The notes: generated by a model not told the origin, from the letters alone. Counted from the stretch's first letter, positions 15,330 to 26,258 are shown. The stretch: 64,000 nt of DNA from Scylla paramamosain (GCF_035594125.1 NC_087186.1:893728-957727); one strand, 5' to 3'. Made by a program: numbers and translations.

Positions 15330-16275
15330 TTTTTTCTTGATTTGTGTGCATACAAGAAATCACTTTCATGTAAGAACCCCCGAATGTATTTTCCCATCAT
15401 GTTTTCATTGAAAGATCCCTAATATCTCCTTTCAAAGTTCATTATATCTTAGTGGAAGCGCTCCCCTTGTCCGTCTAAATATGCTCCCGTATTCTCCTTG
15501 AAGATGTTGAGGTGAGCATCTAGGATATCGACCTTCAAGGACATTCTGCAGTCCATCTCACCATAGCTTTTCACCAAAGCTTCGACCAGTTCCATGTAGT
15601 TATCAGCTTTGTTGTTGCCTCCCCAAAAAAACTCTGTACTACAGCAATGAAACACTCCCAAACTCTTTCCTCCTTTTCTGAGAGGTTCTGTAGAAATTCT
15701 GAGAACTCCATAATTTTCCTTACCTGTGATCCAGTGAAGATACCAGCTTTCACCTTTGCCTCTGAAATCTTAGGAAAAAAGTCTTGAAGATATTTGAAGG
15801 CAGCAGACTTCTTGTCAAAAGCTTAAACAAACTCTTCCATGAGACCCAGTTTAATGTGTGGTTGAGGAAACAAAACCTTTTGAGGATTCACTAATGGCTC
15901 CAGTCTGATATTGAGTGCTCTCACTGTAATGTCAGTCCTTGGAAGCCAGTGCTTTCTCGGGTAATGTGCTGCTCTGTCTCTATTGTTCCAAAGGCAAAGT
16001 AAACAGGGATTCTTGGTAAAAACCTCCGTGGAGTCCCATCAAGAAAGTTACCATCTTGAGGTCTCTACTAACTTCCCAGCCATACTTGTTATAGTTCAAG
16101 GTTTCTAGCAGAATCTTTACACTGCTGTAGTCCTCCTTGAGATTCATAGAATGAGCAAGAGGCAGAGATGGATACTTGTTTCCATTATGCAGAAGTACAG
16201 CTTTCAAATGTCAATGAAGAACCTCCATTAATTTGCATTGCAAGCAATTCCAATAGCATCAAACAAGCCTGACAC
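15330..16275 (-). pseudogene. Uncharacterised arthropod multicopy protein ('GERFH' family), C-terminal block
   Basis: Minus strand, read from about 16275 down. Recognisable blocks in several frames: DVSGLFDAIGI near 16270-16240, then KAVLLHNGNKYPSLPLAHSM (from 16207), DLKMVTFLMGLHGG, HYPRKHWLP, PHIKLGLMEEFV followed by an in-frame stop, ISEAKVKAGIFTGSQVRK, WECFIAVVQSFFG, DCRMSLKVDILDAHL, GERFH near 15450, and a tail reaching about 15330. I recognise this as a protein found in many copies in spiders, bugs and crustaceans, without known function. Frameshifts and stops make this copy dead. The missing N-terminal part is found at 21385-21765 and 22240-22470 on the same strand, beyond LINE DNA. 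Confidence 0.75.
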
Positions 16276-16279
16276 ATCG

Positions 16280-18225
16280 TTATCTTTAACAGAAAGTGTC
16301 GAAACGTATCAAGAAATAACTCCCCTCGTGACTTCCGGCAACTAGCCAAAAATATCTCCAATAACTTTGCTTCTTCTCCTTTCACTCCTGTATTTCAATC
16401 AGATGGCACAACTGCTATCTCATATGTCTCTAAAGCTGAACTCTTCGTTCAAACATTTGCTAAAAAAAAAAAAATAAAATAAAATAAAAAAAAATCTACC
16501 CAGGATGAATCAGGGCTTGTTTCTCACTCTCCTCCCTCCGGCTACTTCATGCTACCTATCAAAATTCTTCGTAATGATGTTTTCCATGGCCTCGCTGGCC
16601 TAAACCTTTGGAAGGCTTATGGACCTGATGGGGTTCCTCCTATTGTTCTCCGAAACTGTGCCTCCGTGCTTGCACCTTGCCTAGTCAAACTCTTTCAGTT
16701 CTTTCTGTCAACATCTACCTTTCTTACATCTTACCTTCTTGCTGGAAGTTTGCCTACATTCAACCTGTTCCTGAAAAGGGTGACCGTTCTAATCCCTCAA
16801 ACTGCCGTCCTATTGCTTTAATTTCCTGCCTATCTAAAGTTTTTGAATCTATCCTCAACAGGAAGATTCTTAAACATCTATCACTTCACAACCTTCTATC
16901 TGATCGCCAGTATGGATTCCGTTAAGGCCGCTCTACTGGTGATCTTCTCGCTTTCCTTACTGAGTCTTGGTCATCCTCTTTTAGAGATTTTGGTGAAACT
17001 TTTGCTGTTGCCTTGAACATATCAAAAACTTTTGGTAGAGTCTTGCACAAAGCTTTGATTTCCAAACTACCCTCCTACGATTTCTATCCTTCTCTCTGTA
17101 ACTTCATCTCAAGTTTCCTTTCTGACCGTTCTATTGCTGCTGTGGTAGACGGTCACTGTTCTTCTCCTAAATCTATTAACAGTGGTGTTTCTCAGGGTTC
17201 TGTCCTGTCACCCATTCTCTTATTATTATTCATTAATGATCTTCTAAACCAAACTTCTTCTCCTATCCACTCCTACGCTGATGATACCACCCTGCACTTT
17301 TCCACGTCTTTTCATAGACGTTCAACCCTTCAGGAGGTAAACCTATCACACAGGGAATCCACAGAACGCCTGACTTCTGATCTTTCTATAATTTCTGATT
17401 GGGGCAGAGCAAACTTGGTATTGTTCAATGCCTTAAAAACTCAATTCCTCCATCTATCAACACGACACAAACTTCCAGACAACTTTCCCCTCTTCTTCAG
17501 TGACTCTCAACTGTGCCCCTCTTCTACATGGAACATCCTCGGTCTGTCCTTTACTTATATTCTGAACTGGAAACTTCACATCTCATCTCTAGCTAAAACA
17601 GCTTCTATGAAGTTAGGTGTTCTGAGACGTCTCCGCCAGTTTTTCTCACCCCCCCAGCTTCTAACTCTGTACAAGGGCCTTATCCGTCCATGTATGGAGT
17701 ATGCTTCACGTCTGAGGGGGTTCCACTCATACTGCTCTTCTAGACAGGATGGAATCAAAAGCTTTTCGTCTCATCAACTCCTCTCCTCTAACTGACTGTC
17801 TTCAACCTCTCTCTCACCGCCGCAATGTTGCATATCTAGCAGTCTTCTACCGCTATTTTCATGCTAACTGCTCTTATGATCTTGCTAACTGCATGCCTCC
17901 CCTCTTTCCGCGGCCTCGCTGCACAAGACTTTCTTCTTTCTCTCACCCCTATTCTGTCCACCTCTCTAACGGAAGAGTTAACCAGTATTCTCAATCGTTC
18001 ATCCCTTTCTCTGGTAATACTCTGGAACTCGCTGCCTGCTTCTGTATTTCCACCTTCCTATTACTTGAATTCCTTCAAGAAAGAGGTTTCAAGACACTTA
18101 TCCATCAATTTTTAACCATTGGTTTGACCCTTTTATGGGACAGGCATTTAAGTGGGCATTTTTTTTTTGTTTATTAGATTTTTGTTGCCCTTGGCCAGTT
18201 CTCCTACAAAAAAAAAAAAAAAAAA
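16280..18225 (+). mobile_element. LINE-A copy 4, 5'-truncated
   Basis: Starts in the EN-RT linker (AACTCCCCTCGTGACTTC at 16317), has an A-rich (A)n(TAAAA)n insertion at about 16465-16494, then RT with GPDGVPPIVLRNCAS, QYGFR followed by a stop at 16923, SKTFGRVLHK, GVSQGSVLSP and YADDTTLHF (about 17276), to the C-terminus near 18110. It ends with TTGTTGCCCTTGGCCAGT and a long A run (18209-18231). The open part is 17013-17795, after which the frame shifts. It lies between two blocks of the GERFH-family pseudogene. Confidence 0.88.
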
Positions 18226-18231
18226 AAAAAA

Positions 18232-19150
18232 CTGGAGTCGTACAAGGTTCTGTACTCCCACCATTTTCAACATATATACAGCTGACCTGCCAAGTCCACA
18301 ATGAGTCACTAACTATTCAATACGCGGAAGATGCAATGCAACTGCCTCATGCCAGGTCGTTAGATCTCCTCACAGACAAAATTCACTGGGAAATAATAGC
18401 GACTAGCCTATAGGAGATGAAATGGCGAGTTCTCCCCCACCCCGAAAAATCAAAAGTCACTTATTTTAACATTAAAAAAATCAGCACCACCAATTTTCAC
18501 TGTACAATATTATTCCTAACCCCACCCCAATCCCTATCAAGAGCAACAACAAAGTGCTTGGCTTCACTATTGGTAAACAGCTTACATAACTCAAAAAGTA
18601 ACCATAGCCGCCTAGGCCCTGAGCAGCCTGAAAAGATTTCGTGACATCAGCAAGAAAACAAAACTACGCCCATACAAGACTTTCATTCTCCCTCTTCTAA
18701 CCTACTACCCTCTTGCACTCTCTCTTTCTTCTCCCACTAACCTCTCAAAACTACAGAGAGTTCAAAATTGACCAATTAGTTTCGCTCTTGGGACGAAATG
18801 GTTCGACTTCCGAACCTCCCTCTCTATTCACGAGGAGTCCAGCATCCCCTCCCTTTAACATAACACACCACAAGAGAATTGAGGAAAAACTAAGCTAATT
18901 CTCTGACAGACACAGGATCACTTACAATACATACACATACATACATACACGATCACATGCAAGCAACCTACCCCCAGCTTTCCGTCACCTGTCTCACTCC
19001 AACCTCTTTAACCCACCCACTGTGCCTTCTGAATCCATTTTCAAATAATAGACTCCTGTTTCTCACTCATTCACTGTCTCTCTTTCTGTATATCCCTGTA
19101 CCATTCATGGTGTCTGAGTTTCACCATCGTCGCACTCTCGTTCACGTGGA
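18232..19150 (+). mobile_element. Jockey-like LINE RT fragment, fused to LINE-A tail
   Basis: Begins right after the A run with TGVVQGSVLPP (RT block), then YAEDAMQLPHARS at the position of the YADD catalytic motif (YAED here), HPEKSKVTYFNIKK, KRFRDISKKTK, PYKTFILPLLTYYPLA, and a C-terminal stretch to about 18898, in several frames. The 3' part includes CATA repeats near 18929-18950. It is a different family from LINE-A (the QGSV-to-YADD spacing and C-terminal blocks differ) and resembles the RT at 35637-36335. Non-functional. Confidence 0.75.
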
Positions 19151-19158
19151 CGGACCCA

Positions 19159-19539
19159 TGTGCCAACACAAGTGTTTATTTATTTTTTTTCATATTTTTT
19201 GCCTTATGGCATTGTATTCAGATTTTCCTTTTAATGCATCATTTTTTCTGTCTCGCAGCCTACGTTCTAAAAGGCACTGGACCACTCCTGAGATAGGGAT
19301 GCGACAAAACAAACCGTAATGAACATCCGAAGACTCTGACCGAAGGAGTGTGCCAACACCTTGTGTTTTTTTTATATTTTTGTCTTATGGCTTTGTATTC
19401 ATATTTTTGTTTTAATGCATTATTTTTTTTTCGTCTCGCATCCTAGGTTATTCAAGGAGGCACCGGACCACTCCCAGAGAGACGGGTACAACACGAACCG
19501 CACTTTTCCCACTAACGTCATGGCAATGGAGCCTTCGGC
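19159..19539. repeat. Two tandem units of 190 bp
   Basis: Units begin at 19159 and 19349 with TGTGCCAACAC, share TTATGGC..TTGTATTCA, TTTTAATGCAT, CGTCTCGCA and GCACxGGACCACTCC. Probably 3' UTR repeats of the preceding LINE. Mirrored at about 27735-28125. Confidence 0.85.
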
Positions 19540-20489
19540 CCTTTGGCATGACGTTTAGATAGTGGTACTCCCGTGGCAGTTATGGAGTGGCCAGTACTGA
19601 TCCATCCAGTGGAAGCCACTTCACCCCTACCCCCTCCCACAGAGGTAGTTGGGTGCGGCAAGTGCTGGGCAGGAATGGAGTCAAGAGATTTACCCCCCAC
19701 CACCGGCGACTTACCGCGTGCAAACAGATGGTAGTACGTCTGACACCCCGCTTCGGGAAGGGGATCTTTCGAGCTTCTGTCAATGCACATCTTACCGTCA
19801 CAGCAATCACTATCACAAACCATCCTCACCTTCATCCTCCACCATGCATATGACACCAAACTTCATTAAATCAACATTTTTTTCTTTTTTTTTTCTTTTT
19901 TTTTAGCGGGTTAGCCTTTTGCAGGACGAGCCAGAAGAACGAGGTTTCTTTTATATACAGAAAGGACCGACACTGCTTTTTTTTTTTTTTTCACCCACCA
20001 CATCTAAATCATACAATAAAGTTTTAAATCCCTGCATCACCAACCCACCCTACTACTATCCGTGGTTCGAAACCCACGTAAAACTGTAGGTCCCTCCGCT
20101 ATACGGATGTATTTCTTCTGTCCTTCTTTGAAAACAAATAAAAGCACAAAAAAAAAAAAACACACTTTCTACTCTGACTGTACTTCACTCATCTTTCCTG
20201 TCGCATCCTGATGGTGCAGGTTCTGGATAGTGTGGCCCAGAGTTTGTACATGGTTCAGCCCCGGGGCTTGGGTGCATGGACGGCGTCCGTGGTTGTGGCT
20301 GTGTTGCGTTGTGTTATGTTGGCTGGCTCGGTTGGTGGCGGTCTCCCTCTACTTCCCCTGATGAGGACCTTGTCTCCCTTGCCACTTAACATAAGCATAT
20401 CTCGTCTCCATTGGTACGTCTTCCCTGATAACGTAACCAAATATTCAAATTGTGCCTGGGTCACGCACCAGTGACTTTTTCTCCTACTA
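19540..20489. other. Unassigned segment shared by both IR-B arms
   Basis: No protein family recognised. Short open frames on both strands (for example 19587-19853 + and 19580-19816 -) are mirrored at 27439-27700. This follows from the inverted duplication and is not evidence of coding. T-rich runs at 19876-19904 and 19976-19991. Confidence 0.45.
20040..20153 (+). repeat. Possible tRNA-derived SINE remnant (B-box-like motif plus poly(A))
   Basis: GTGGTTCGAAACCCAC forms a T-arm-like hairpin at about 20062-20077, and AAAACAAATAAAAGCAC plus an A run follows about 70 bp later. No clear A box upstream. Mirrored at about 27113-27225 in IR-B. Confidence 0.3.
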
Positions 20490-20505
20490 ACACTGCTCCT
20501 ACTAC

Positions 20506-21370
20506 AAAAAAAAAAAATAAAATAAAATAAAATATCCAGGATGAATCAGGTCTTGTTTCTCACTCTCCTCCCTCCGGCTACTTCATGCTACCTATCAAAA
20601 TTCTTCTTAATGATGTTTTCCATGGCCTCGCTGGCCTAAACCCTTGGAAGGCTTATGGACCTGATGGGGTCCCTCCTATTGTTCTCAGAAACTGTGCCTC
20701 CGTACTTGCACTTTGCCTTGCCAAACTCATTCAGCTCTTTCTGTCAACATCTACCTTTCCTTCTTGCTGGAAGTTTACCTACATTCAGCCTGTTCCTAAA
20801 AAAGGTGACCGTTCTAATCCTTCAAACTACCGTGATACTTTTGTTTTTGCCTTAGAAATATCAAAAGCTTTTGATAGACTCTGGCACAAAGTTTTGATTT
20901 TAAACTATCCTCCTACGGCTTCTATCCTTCTCGCTGTAATTTCATCTAAAGTTTCCTTTTCGACCATTTTATTGCTGCTGTGGTAGCATCAATCATACTT
21001 GTCTTTTAGACAGGGTAGAATCAAAAGTTTTTCATCTCATCAACTCTCCTTTAACTGACTGTCTTCAGCCTCTTTTATGCAATGTTGCATATCTAGCTGT
21101 CTTCTACCGCTAATTTCATGCTAAGTGCTCTTCTGATCTTGCCAACTGCATGCCTCTCCTCCTCTCGCGACATCACTGCACAAGACTTTCTTCATTCTCT
21201 CACTTATTTTGTCTGACTTGAATTCCTTCATGAGGGAGGTTTCAAGACAATTATCCTTCAATTTTTAACTACCACTTTGGACCCTTTTCTGGGCGTTTCA
21301 TCTCAGTGGGCTTTTTTTTTAATTTGTTTTTTTGTTGTCTTTGGTCAGTGTCCCTTTTATATAGTAAAAA
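20506..21370 (+). mobile_element. LINE-A copy 5, internally deleted
   Basis: Begins with the same (A)n(TAAAA)n tract and CCAGGATGAATCAGG found inside copy 4 at about 16465-16510, so it derives from that copy or its parent. RT block GPDGVPPIVLRNCAS is followed by SNYR joined to DTFVFALEISKAFDRLWHK (the intervening RT block is deleted). A second deletion skips the YADD region. The 3' end TTGTTGTCTTTGGTCAGTG plus A9 ends at about 21370. Its tail abuts the middle block of the GERFH-family pseudogene. Confidence 0.85.
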
Positions 21371-21384
21371 AAAACATAAAATGC

Positions 21385-21765
21385 AGTAGCATAGCTTCTC
21401 CTCCTTTGCAAAGAATCTGGAGAAATGTTTGTGACGTTTTCCTTTTTGGTCACTTGCACACTGTCATCAAGTAAATCCCATTCCTCCAGCCTTGTAATAA
21501 AAAGCTCACCATTTGACTTTGTAAAACCAAGATCTTTGATGAGGTAATTGAGATCACTTTGGTTTGGGCAGTAAGGATTCCTCCTAACTACAACTGTATC
21601 TGTGATGTAACTGTCTTTCTCTCTATTTAGCTCATCTTCTGACTTGCTGCTTTCTTTTGATAATTGACTTCTTTCTGGAGGAGGTGGTGTAGGAAGATAA
21701 GCACTGTGTGGTACAGCTGCAATGGAAGATGGAATGTCTAGATAGAAAACAGCAGGTGCATTTTT
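21385..21765 (-). pseudogene. GERFH-family protein, middle block
   Basis: Minus strand from 21765: LDIPSSIAAVPHSAYLPTPP, a Ser/Glu/Lys-rich linker with ERSQLSKESSKSEDELNR, RRNPYCPNQSDLNYLIKDLG, FTKSNGELFITRLEEWDLL, then NISPDSLQRR and SYATAF. This is an open frame of about 125 codons with the expected order for the family, between the N-terminal block (22240-22470) and the C-terminal block (15330-16275). It stops at the LINE-A copy 5 tail. Confidence 0.75.
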
Positions 21766-21825
21766 TCAAGATCGGAGTTTGGAAGGATCCACCAAACAAA
21801 CAAACAAAAAAAAAAAAGATATATA

Positions 21826-21850
21826 AAATAAATAAATACATAAATAATAA

Positions 21851-21881
<31 letters not shown>

Positions 21882-21925
21882 ATCATACTAATAAATAAAT
21901 AAATAAACAAATAAAAAGTCAGTTG
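21826..21925. repeat. (AAAT)n-type microsatellite
   Basis: AAATAAATAAAT with interruptions, preceded by an A run at 21808-21818. Confidence 0.9.
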
Positions 21926-21990
21926 AGTGATTAGTAGGTTCACGCCATTTCTCTAGGAATAACAAATTTCATTGATCTGTTTTCCCCCCT

Positions 21991-22275
21991 ATACCATCTT
22001 GTAAAAGAATAACATTATGAGTTTCTGTTAAACTTATTTATCTCTTTATTCTTAATTCTTAACTGGATTATACTCTTGAAACAAAAAATAACAGCTATTT
22101 TACCTCCTAGTGTTCTCTCACAATGCTCCCCATATACCATCTTGTAAAAGAACAACATTATGATTTTAACAGTCTGTTAAACTTATTTATCTTTTTATTC
22201 TTAATTCCAAATTGGATTATACTCTTGAAAAAAAAAAAAAAAAACAGTTATTTTACCTCCTAGTGTTCTCTTACA
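21991..22275. repeat. Tandem duplication, about 143 bp x 2
   Basis: Units begin ATACCATCTTGTAAAAGAA at 21991 and about 22134 and end TAGTGTTCTCxxACAATGCTC. The second unit runs into the N-terminal block of the GERFH-family pseudogene and shares its first codons with it, so the duplication copied part of that gene. Confidence 0.85.
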
Positions 22276-22470
22276 ATGCTCACAAGCAAAATGAGGTGTC
22301 CAGGTCTTGTCTTGGTTCCCAACTGGCACAGCAAAATATGCTTTGTAAGTTTCACACATTTTTCCAGATGGTATCACAGAGAACTTCTTTGCTCTTATAT
22401 TGATGAATTAACCACATATGTAGCAGAATGCATCTGGAGAATAACTGCAGCCTATTGATGCCATTTCACC
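22240..22470 (-). pseudogene. GERFH-family protein, N-terminal block
   Basis: Minus strand: SPDAFCYICG (C-x2-C start of the family), a stop, then RAKKF, TYKAYFAVPVGNQDKTWTPH and FACEHCKRTLG (second C-x2-C after His). The Cys/His spacing suggests a zinc-binding N-terminal domain. At least one in-frame stop and one frame change. The segment expected next (a WREP..CYFC region in the family) is missing, replaced by the 143-bp duplication and an AT-rich insertion. Confidence 0.75.
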
Positions 22471-22611
22471 TCTTATGATGTGTCTTCTCAGCCAGCCAAA
22501 ACAGAACAGATTGGTGGTCTCGCAAGCCCCTACTTTTATATTGTCAAGCAGTACTCTAGAATATTCTTAGTCTTTCTAGAATGTGTTCCAGAATGAAAGG
22601 TCTTTATCTGA

Positions 22612-22960
22612 CATGAAAACCAATAGTAATCCATACTATAATGAAAAAAAAAGACAAAAAATAAATCCATTGTTCTAACAACAAAAGCAAAGCCTTAGCA
22701 TCAAAGTATCATTTTTTTTTTTTTGTTTGATGGAAATATGAAAACAAGTAGTAACCTATACTATAATGAAAGAAGCAAAAATGTAAATTTATTGTTGTAA
22801 CGATAAAAAGCAATGTTTAGGATCAAAATAATTTTTTTTTTCTATTTTTTTTTTTGGTGGATATATGAAAACCAGTAGTAACCCATACTGTAATAAAATA
22901 TGGCTAAAAAGTAAATTCATTGCTCTAATCATAAAAGCTAAGATTTAGGATGATTTTATT
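22612..22960. repeat. Three diverged tandem units of about 126 bp
   Basis: GAAAACxAGTAGTAACCxATAC recurs at about 22615, 22739 and 22867, each followed by TGxTCTAA and a T-rich run. Confidence 0.8.
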
Positions 22961-22976
22961 TATTCATTTATTTATT

Positions 22977-23007
<31 letters not shown>

Positions 23008-23020
23008 TTTGTTTTGTTTA
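22955..23020. repeat. (TTTA)n microsatellite
   Basis: TTTATTTATTTA with few interruptions. Confidence 0.9.
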
Positions 23021-24299
23021 AATGAAAATAGCCGGAAAAGAAAAAATATGATTTGGGGCAAAGGACAAGGCATAAGTAAAACTTTGTTACATAGTATTAT
23101 TTACATTTCTTGCAATTTTTTTTTTTTTCACTCATTCATCTTAAGGTCATTCATAGTTTTAAGGTGTCATTTTGTCTCTTCAACATAGTAAGTTATCAAC
23201 ACAATCATCGTGCATAACACAGAAAATGTCGAATGCATAAACACAACAAATATTCAATCTACGCATTTTTTATATTCAGTTAAAAAAAAAAAAAACACAC
23301 ATGATATCAGCATCACATCAGTTACCATAAACATTCCATAATGAGTAAATCCTCGTACATCATACAAACGTATGGTGTTTGTCCCAAACAAAAACGTTAA
23401 TTGAACATCATACTCCTCTTTTAATAAGATAATTGATTTATAGATTCCATTACGCTTTCAAGCTCCACTTACTTTAACTTACTCCGTCCATCTCGACCTT
23501 TCTCTGGTCAGGCCCTTTCTTCTTCTGTGTCTGCTACTCTCTGCTATTCTGCTAAACTGTATTATTCCATTGCTACACACTATAATATACAATCGTTAGG
23601 GACTGCCTATTTCCCTTAGAAATTTATCTTTTTTTTCATAAATTTTTATATATCTACCATTCACATTGCTCATTTATGCATGTGATCTGCCCACAGGCGT
23701 GGTACTTCATACAGAAGCCAGTCAGAGAGTAGGGGCAGTTTGAAGGCGCAGCGTTAGTGGGCGTTGGTATTCGTCTATAGGCTGATCTTCCGGTGCCTCA
23801 CATCTCCTGGCCTCACGTCTCCTGACCTGCTTTCTCTTTCAAATCCTTTCTCTGCCTTGTCCCTAGTATCATTTTCGCTAATCCCTTTTTGACCAAGGCT
23901 GCCTTTCCAGGTTTCATGACCGTCTTCCTGTTGTGGACTGCGTGAGTCCTGTCTCCATGTTTGTATTTTCTCGGTTCCCTCGATATCAATTGCATATTAC
24001 CTTCCCTTTCTTGGGTAGTATGACCGCTTGTTATTCTCCCTACTTCATTCATCCTTTCCATTTCTTCTTCCCTCTTACTTATTATATCTTCTTTCTTGAT
24101 CGTTATTTTGTCTTATTTCTTCTTTTCTTCCTCCGTTTTTCCTTGACAATACAATATATACTGTGGTATGTGGTCAGCACAGGACTTCACCATCAAGAAG
24201 TATGTCCACGCACTCAAGAGGGCGGCAGTGTGACGTTGCCTGTTCTTGTTCAAGGATGGGACATGGATTAATGATAGAATCAGGGTTACCGTTCGGGAA
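23021..24299. other. No gene recognised
   Basis: 23021-23660 is AT-rich without ORFs. 23690-24290 is of average composition; an ORF of 112 codons at 23933-24271 (+) has no recognisable domain and ends at the LINE-A border, so it is not called a gene. Confidence 0.4.
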
Positions 24300-24834
24300 C
24301 ACAGGTACGGGTAAAGAAAATAGGAGGGAACAGAAAAGGGGCTACTGTCAGTTGCCTCAGAGACCTGAGTTTCAGTGAGGAAAAGAAGATGAGGTTTAGA
24401 AGAGGAGAGGTGGTGTTCTACAGATTGAAAATTAGATCTTAGACCGCGAATGTTGCAGAAGTTAATGAAGAAAAACTTGAGGGGGGTGTCAAGACACTTA
24501 GGGTCGTCGACAGAAAGGCAGTTCGATCCGGGGACATTTATGGTCCCCTTCCCAGATGGGGACTCCGAGGCTGGTGTAGGAGTCGCCATGATGATTTTAA
24601 ACTTTTTGAGTGAAGGGTGTGTGTGTGTTATTAGGTGCTTGTAGTTTTGTGTGGAGGAAGAGAGTTGTCTTTAGAGGGCAGGCTGTGACTGCCCCTTGTG
24701 TTGTGAGACACAAAGGGAAACGTTCAGTGAGGTCACAGCTGGGTTTAATGATAAGTTCACAGCACCCCCTGAACAATGCTTTAGACCTCACTGGGAATAA
24801 TTATCGTTTCGGCAGGTGTCTACTGCCTTCTCCT

Positions 24835-24836
<2 letters not shown>
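24300..24836 (-). mobile_element. LINE-A copy 6, 5' end only
   Basis: Minus strand: 5' UTR 24836-24590, then a probable ORF start MATPTPASESPSGKG at 24589, followed by NFCNIRGLRSNFQSVEHHL (first EN block) and LLFLTETQ (Glu block). It stops at about 24300 within EN. The 5' terminus coincides with those of copies 7 and 8, which supports a true element end. The presence of only the 5' portion is unusual for a LINE, which normally loses its 5' end, so the 3' part was removed later. Confidence 0.85.

Positions 24837-24877
<41 letters not shown>
24837..24877. repeat. (TG)n microsatellite
   Basis: About 40 bp of TG directly upstream of the LINE-A 5' end. Confidence 0.95.
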
Positions 24878-24878
<1 letters not shown>

Positions 24879-25159
24879 CGTCTAAGGCACAACTGGGTAA
24901 TCTGCACTTGTATTTTAGTTAAGATTTTCTAATGGAAAATCTATATGTTTCTATATGTTGTAAGAGAAACGAAAGCTGTGAAGGACACAGGAGGCATCAA
25001 CTGACTAAAAAGAGAACGCAATTTCACTTCCCAGAAATAGAATAATCACAAAAAAATAGCAAGACGGTTAGTCCATCATCTTTCAACCTCCAACTATATT
25101 TTATCTTTACCCCCAATATACTTAAACTGTAACTTTTCTATATCCAATATATTCTATCC

Positions 25160-25190
<31 letters not shown>

Positions 25191-25271
25191 TAATCACAGA
25201 GCTACCGACGAGGATAGAGTTCTCGCGCTCCTCATTTATCACCAACAACTGCAAGTAAAACAGCCATTATC
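24878..25271. other. No gene seen; possible histone 5' flank
   Basis: AT-rich with an A run at 25161-25183. No TATA or CCAAT arrangement that I could defend. Confidence 0.35.
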
Positions 25272-25641
25272 ATGTGTGGACGCGGCAAGGGAGAAAAGGC
25301 GAAGGGAAAGTCAAAAGTCCCATTCCAATCGTGCTGGACTTCAGTTCTCGCTCAGCAGGATTCATCGCCTTCTAAGGATAGGCAACTACGCCGAGCGCGT
25401 GGGTGCTGGTGCCCCCGTGTACTTCGCAGCAGTTATGTAATACCTGGCTGCTGAAGTCCTTGAACTTGCCGACAATGCCGACCGCGACAACAAGAAGACT
25501 CGCATCATCCCACATCACCTACAGCTGGCCATCCGCAGCGACGAGGAACTTAACTAGCTCCTCTCTGGATTCACCATTACACAGGGTTGCGTGCTGCCCA
25601 ACATTCAGGCCGTGTTCCTTCTCAAGAAGACTGAGAAGTAA
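25272..25641 (+). pseudogene. H2A: Histone H2A pseudogene
   Basis: Core histone H2A pairs with H2B in the nucleosome. The start [15 protein letters not shown] is the H2A N-terminus with Ser2 to Cys and Gly to Glu changes. The rest is recognisable in shifting frames: the SSRAGLQF region, [54 protein letters not shown], then a stop where NKLL is expected, and VLPNIQAVFLLKKTEK with TAA at 25639-25641. Length matches H2A (about 123 codons), but at least three frame breaks and two internal stops make it dead. AATAAA overlaps the stop region; no histone stem-loop was found downstream. Confidence 0.92.
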
Positions 25642-26147
25642 ATAAAGGTCTTACCTCCCTCTTAGGTCTTACCAATATCACCATCAATCTGACTCCTCTT
25701 CGGTGCCACATGTTGAAATATCTAGAGAGTAGTATAGACTATACTGGTATATGAGTAAGCAGGTAGTGTATTTATTTTCTAGTTAATTATTTAATATTAT
25801 TTAGTCAGGCACGCAGGTGACCGAGCATAAATATGTATACTATATTTCTACTAATAGTATGTACTGTGTGTCACAGTTGGAAGTTGATTAGATGTGTTGC
25901 CTATTGTGATATGTTGAGTGTCTTTTTATATCAATGTATATTTTATTTTATGAGAAATTAAAAACGATACCATCATAACTGCCTTTCCTCGACCCTACGA
26001 TGAGTGGCGTAATCATTAAAATAAGTTACCAGCTAATAACCTAAAAATAATACTTGGAGAAGACCTGATGAAATGAGAAAGATGGTTATAAATACTGATG
26101 ATCTCTTTTCTTAGCTCAGATAGTGGCAATAAAGATGGTTATGTGCC
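25642..26147. other. Intergenic, no gene seen
   Basis: AT-rich spacer between the histone pseudogenes. Confidence 0.4.
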
Positions 26148-26181
26148 AGTAGTAGCAATAGTAGTAGTAGTAGTAGTAGTT

Positions 26182-26258
<77 letters not shown>
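26148..26258. repeat. (TAG)n microsatellite
   Basis: About 110 bp of GTA/TAG units with two interruptions. Confidence 0.97.

Larger units (their letters stand above)
16700..20489. repeat. Inverted repeat IR-B, left arm
   Basis: Mirrors about 26779-30210 in reverse orientation, with pairing sums of 47259-47280, i.e. small indels. It includes the RT part of LINE-A copy 4, its poly(A), a Jockey-like RT fragment, 190-bp tandem units and an unassigned segment. Identity is about 93-95% by eye. The inner end is sharp at 20489/26779. The outer end lies inside LINE-A and is uncertain; a shared 9-bp insertion near 16735 shows the arm reaches at least that far. Confidence 0.85.

Noticed and set aside
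19518..19906. Overlapping ORFs on both strands also seen at 27359-27831
   Set aside because: Shared through IR-B; both arms carry frame-length differences and no known domain.
23933..24271. 112-codon plus-strand ORF
   Set aside because: Hydrophobic, low-complexity composition (Phe/Leu/Tyr from T-rich DNA), no domain, runs to the LINE-A border.
25642..25680. Histone 3' stem-loop after H2A
   Set aside because: No GGC..stem..GCC hairpin of the histone type found; only AATAAA overlapping the stop.
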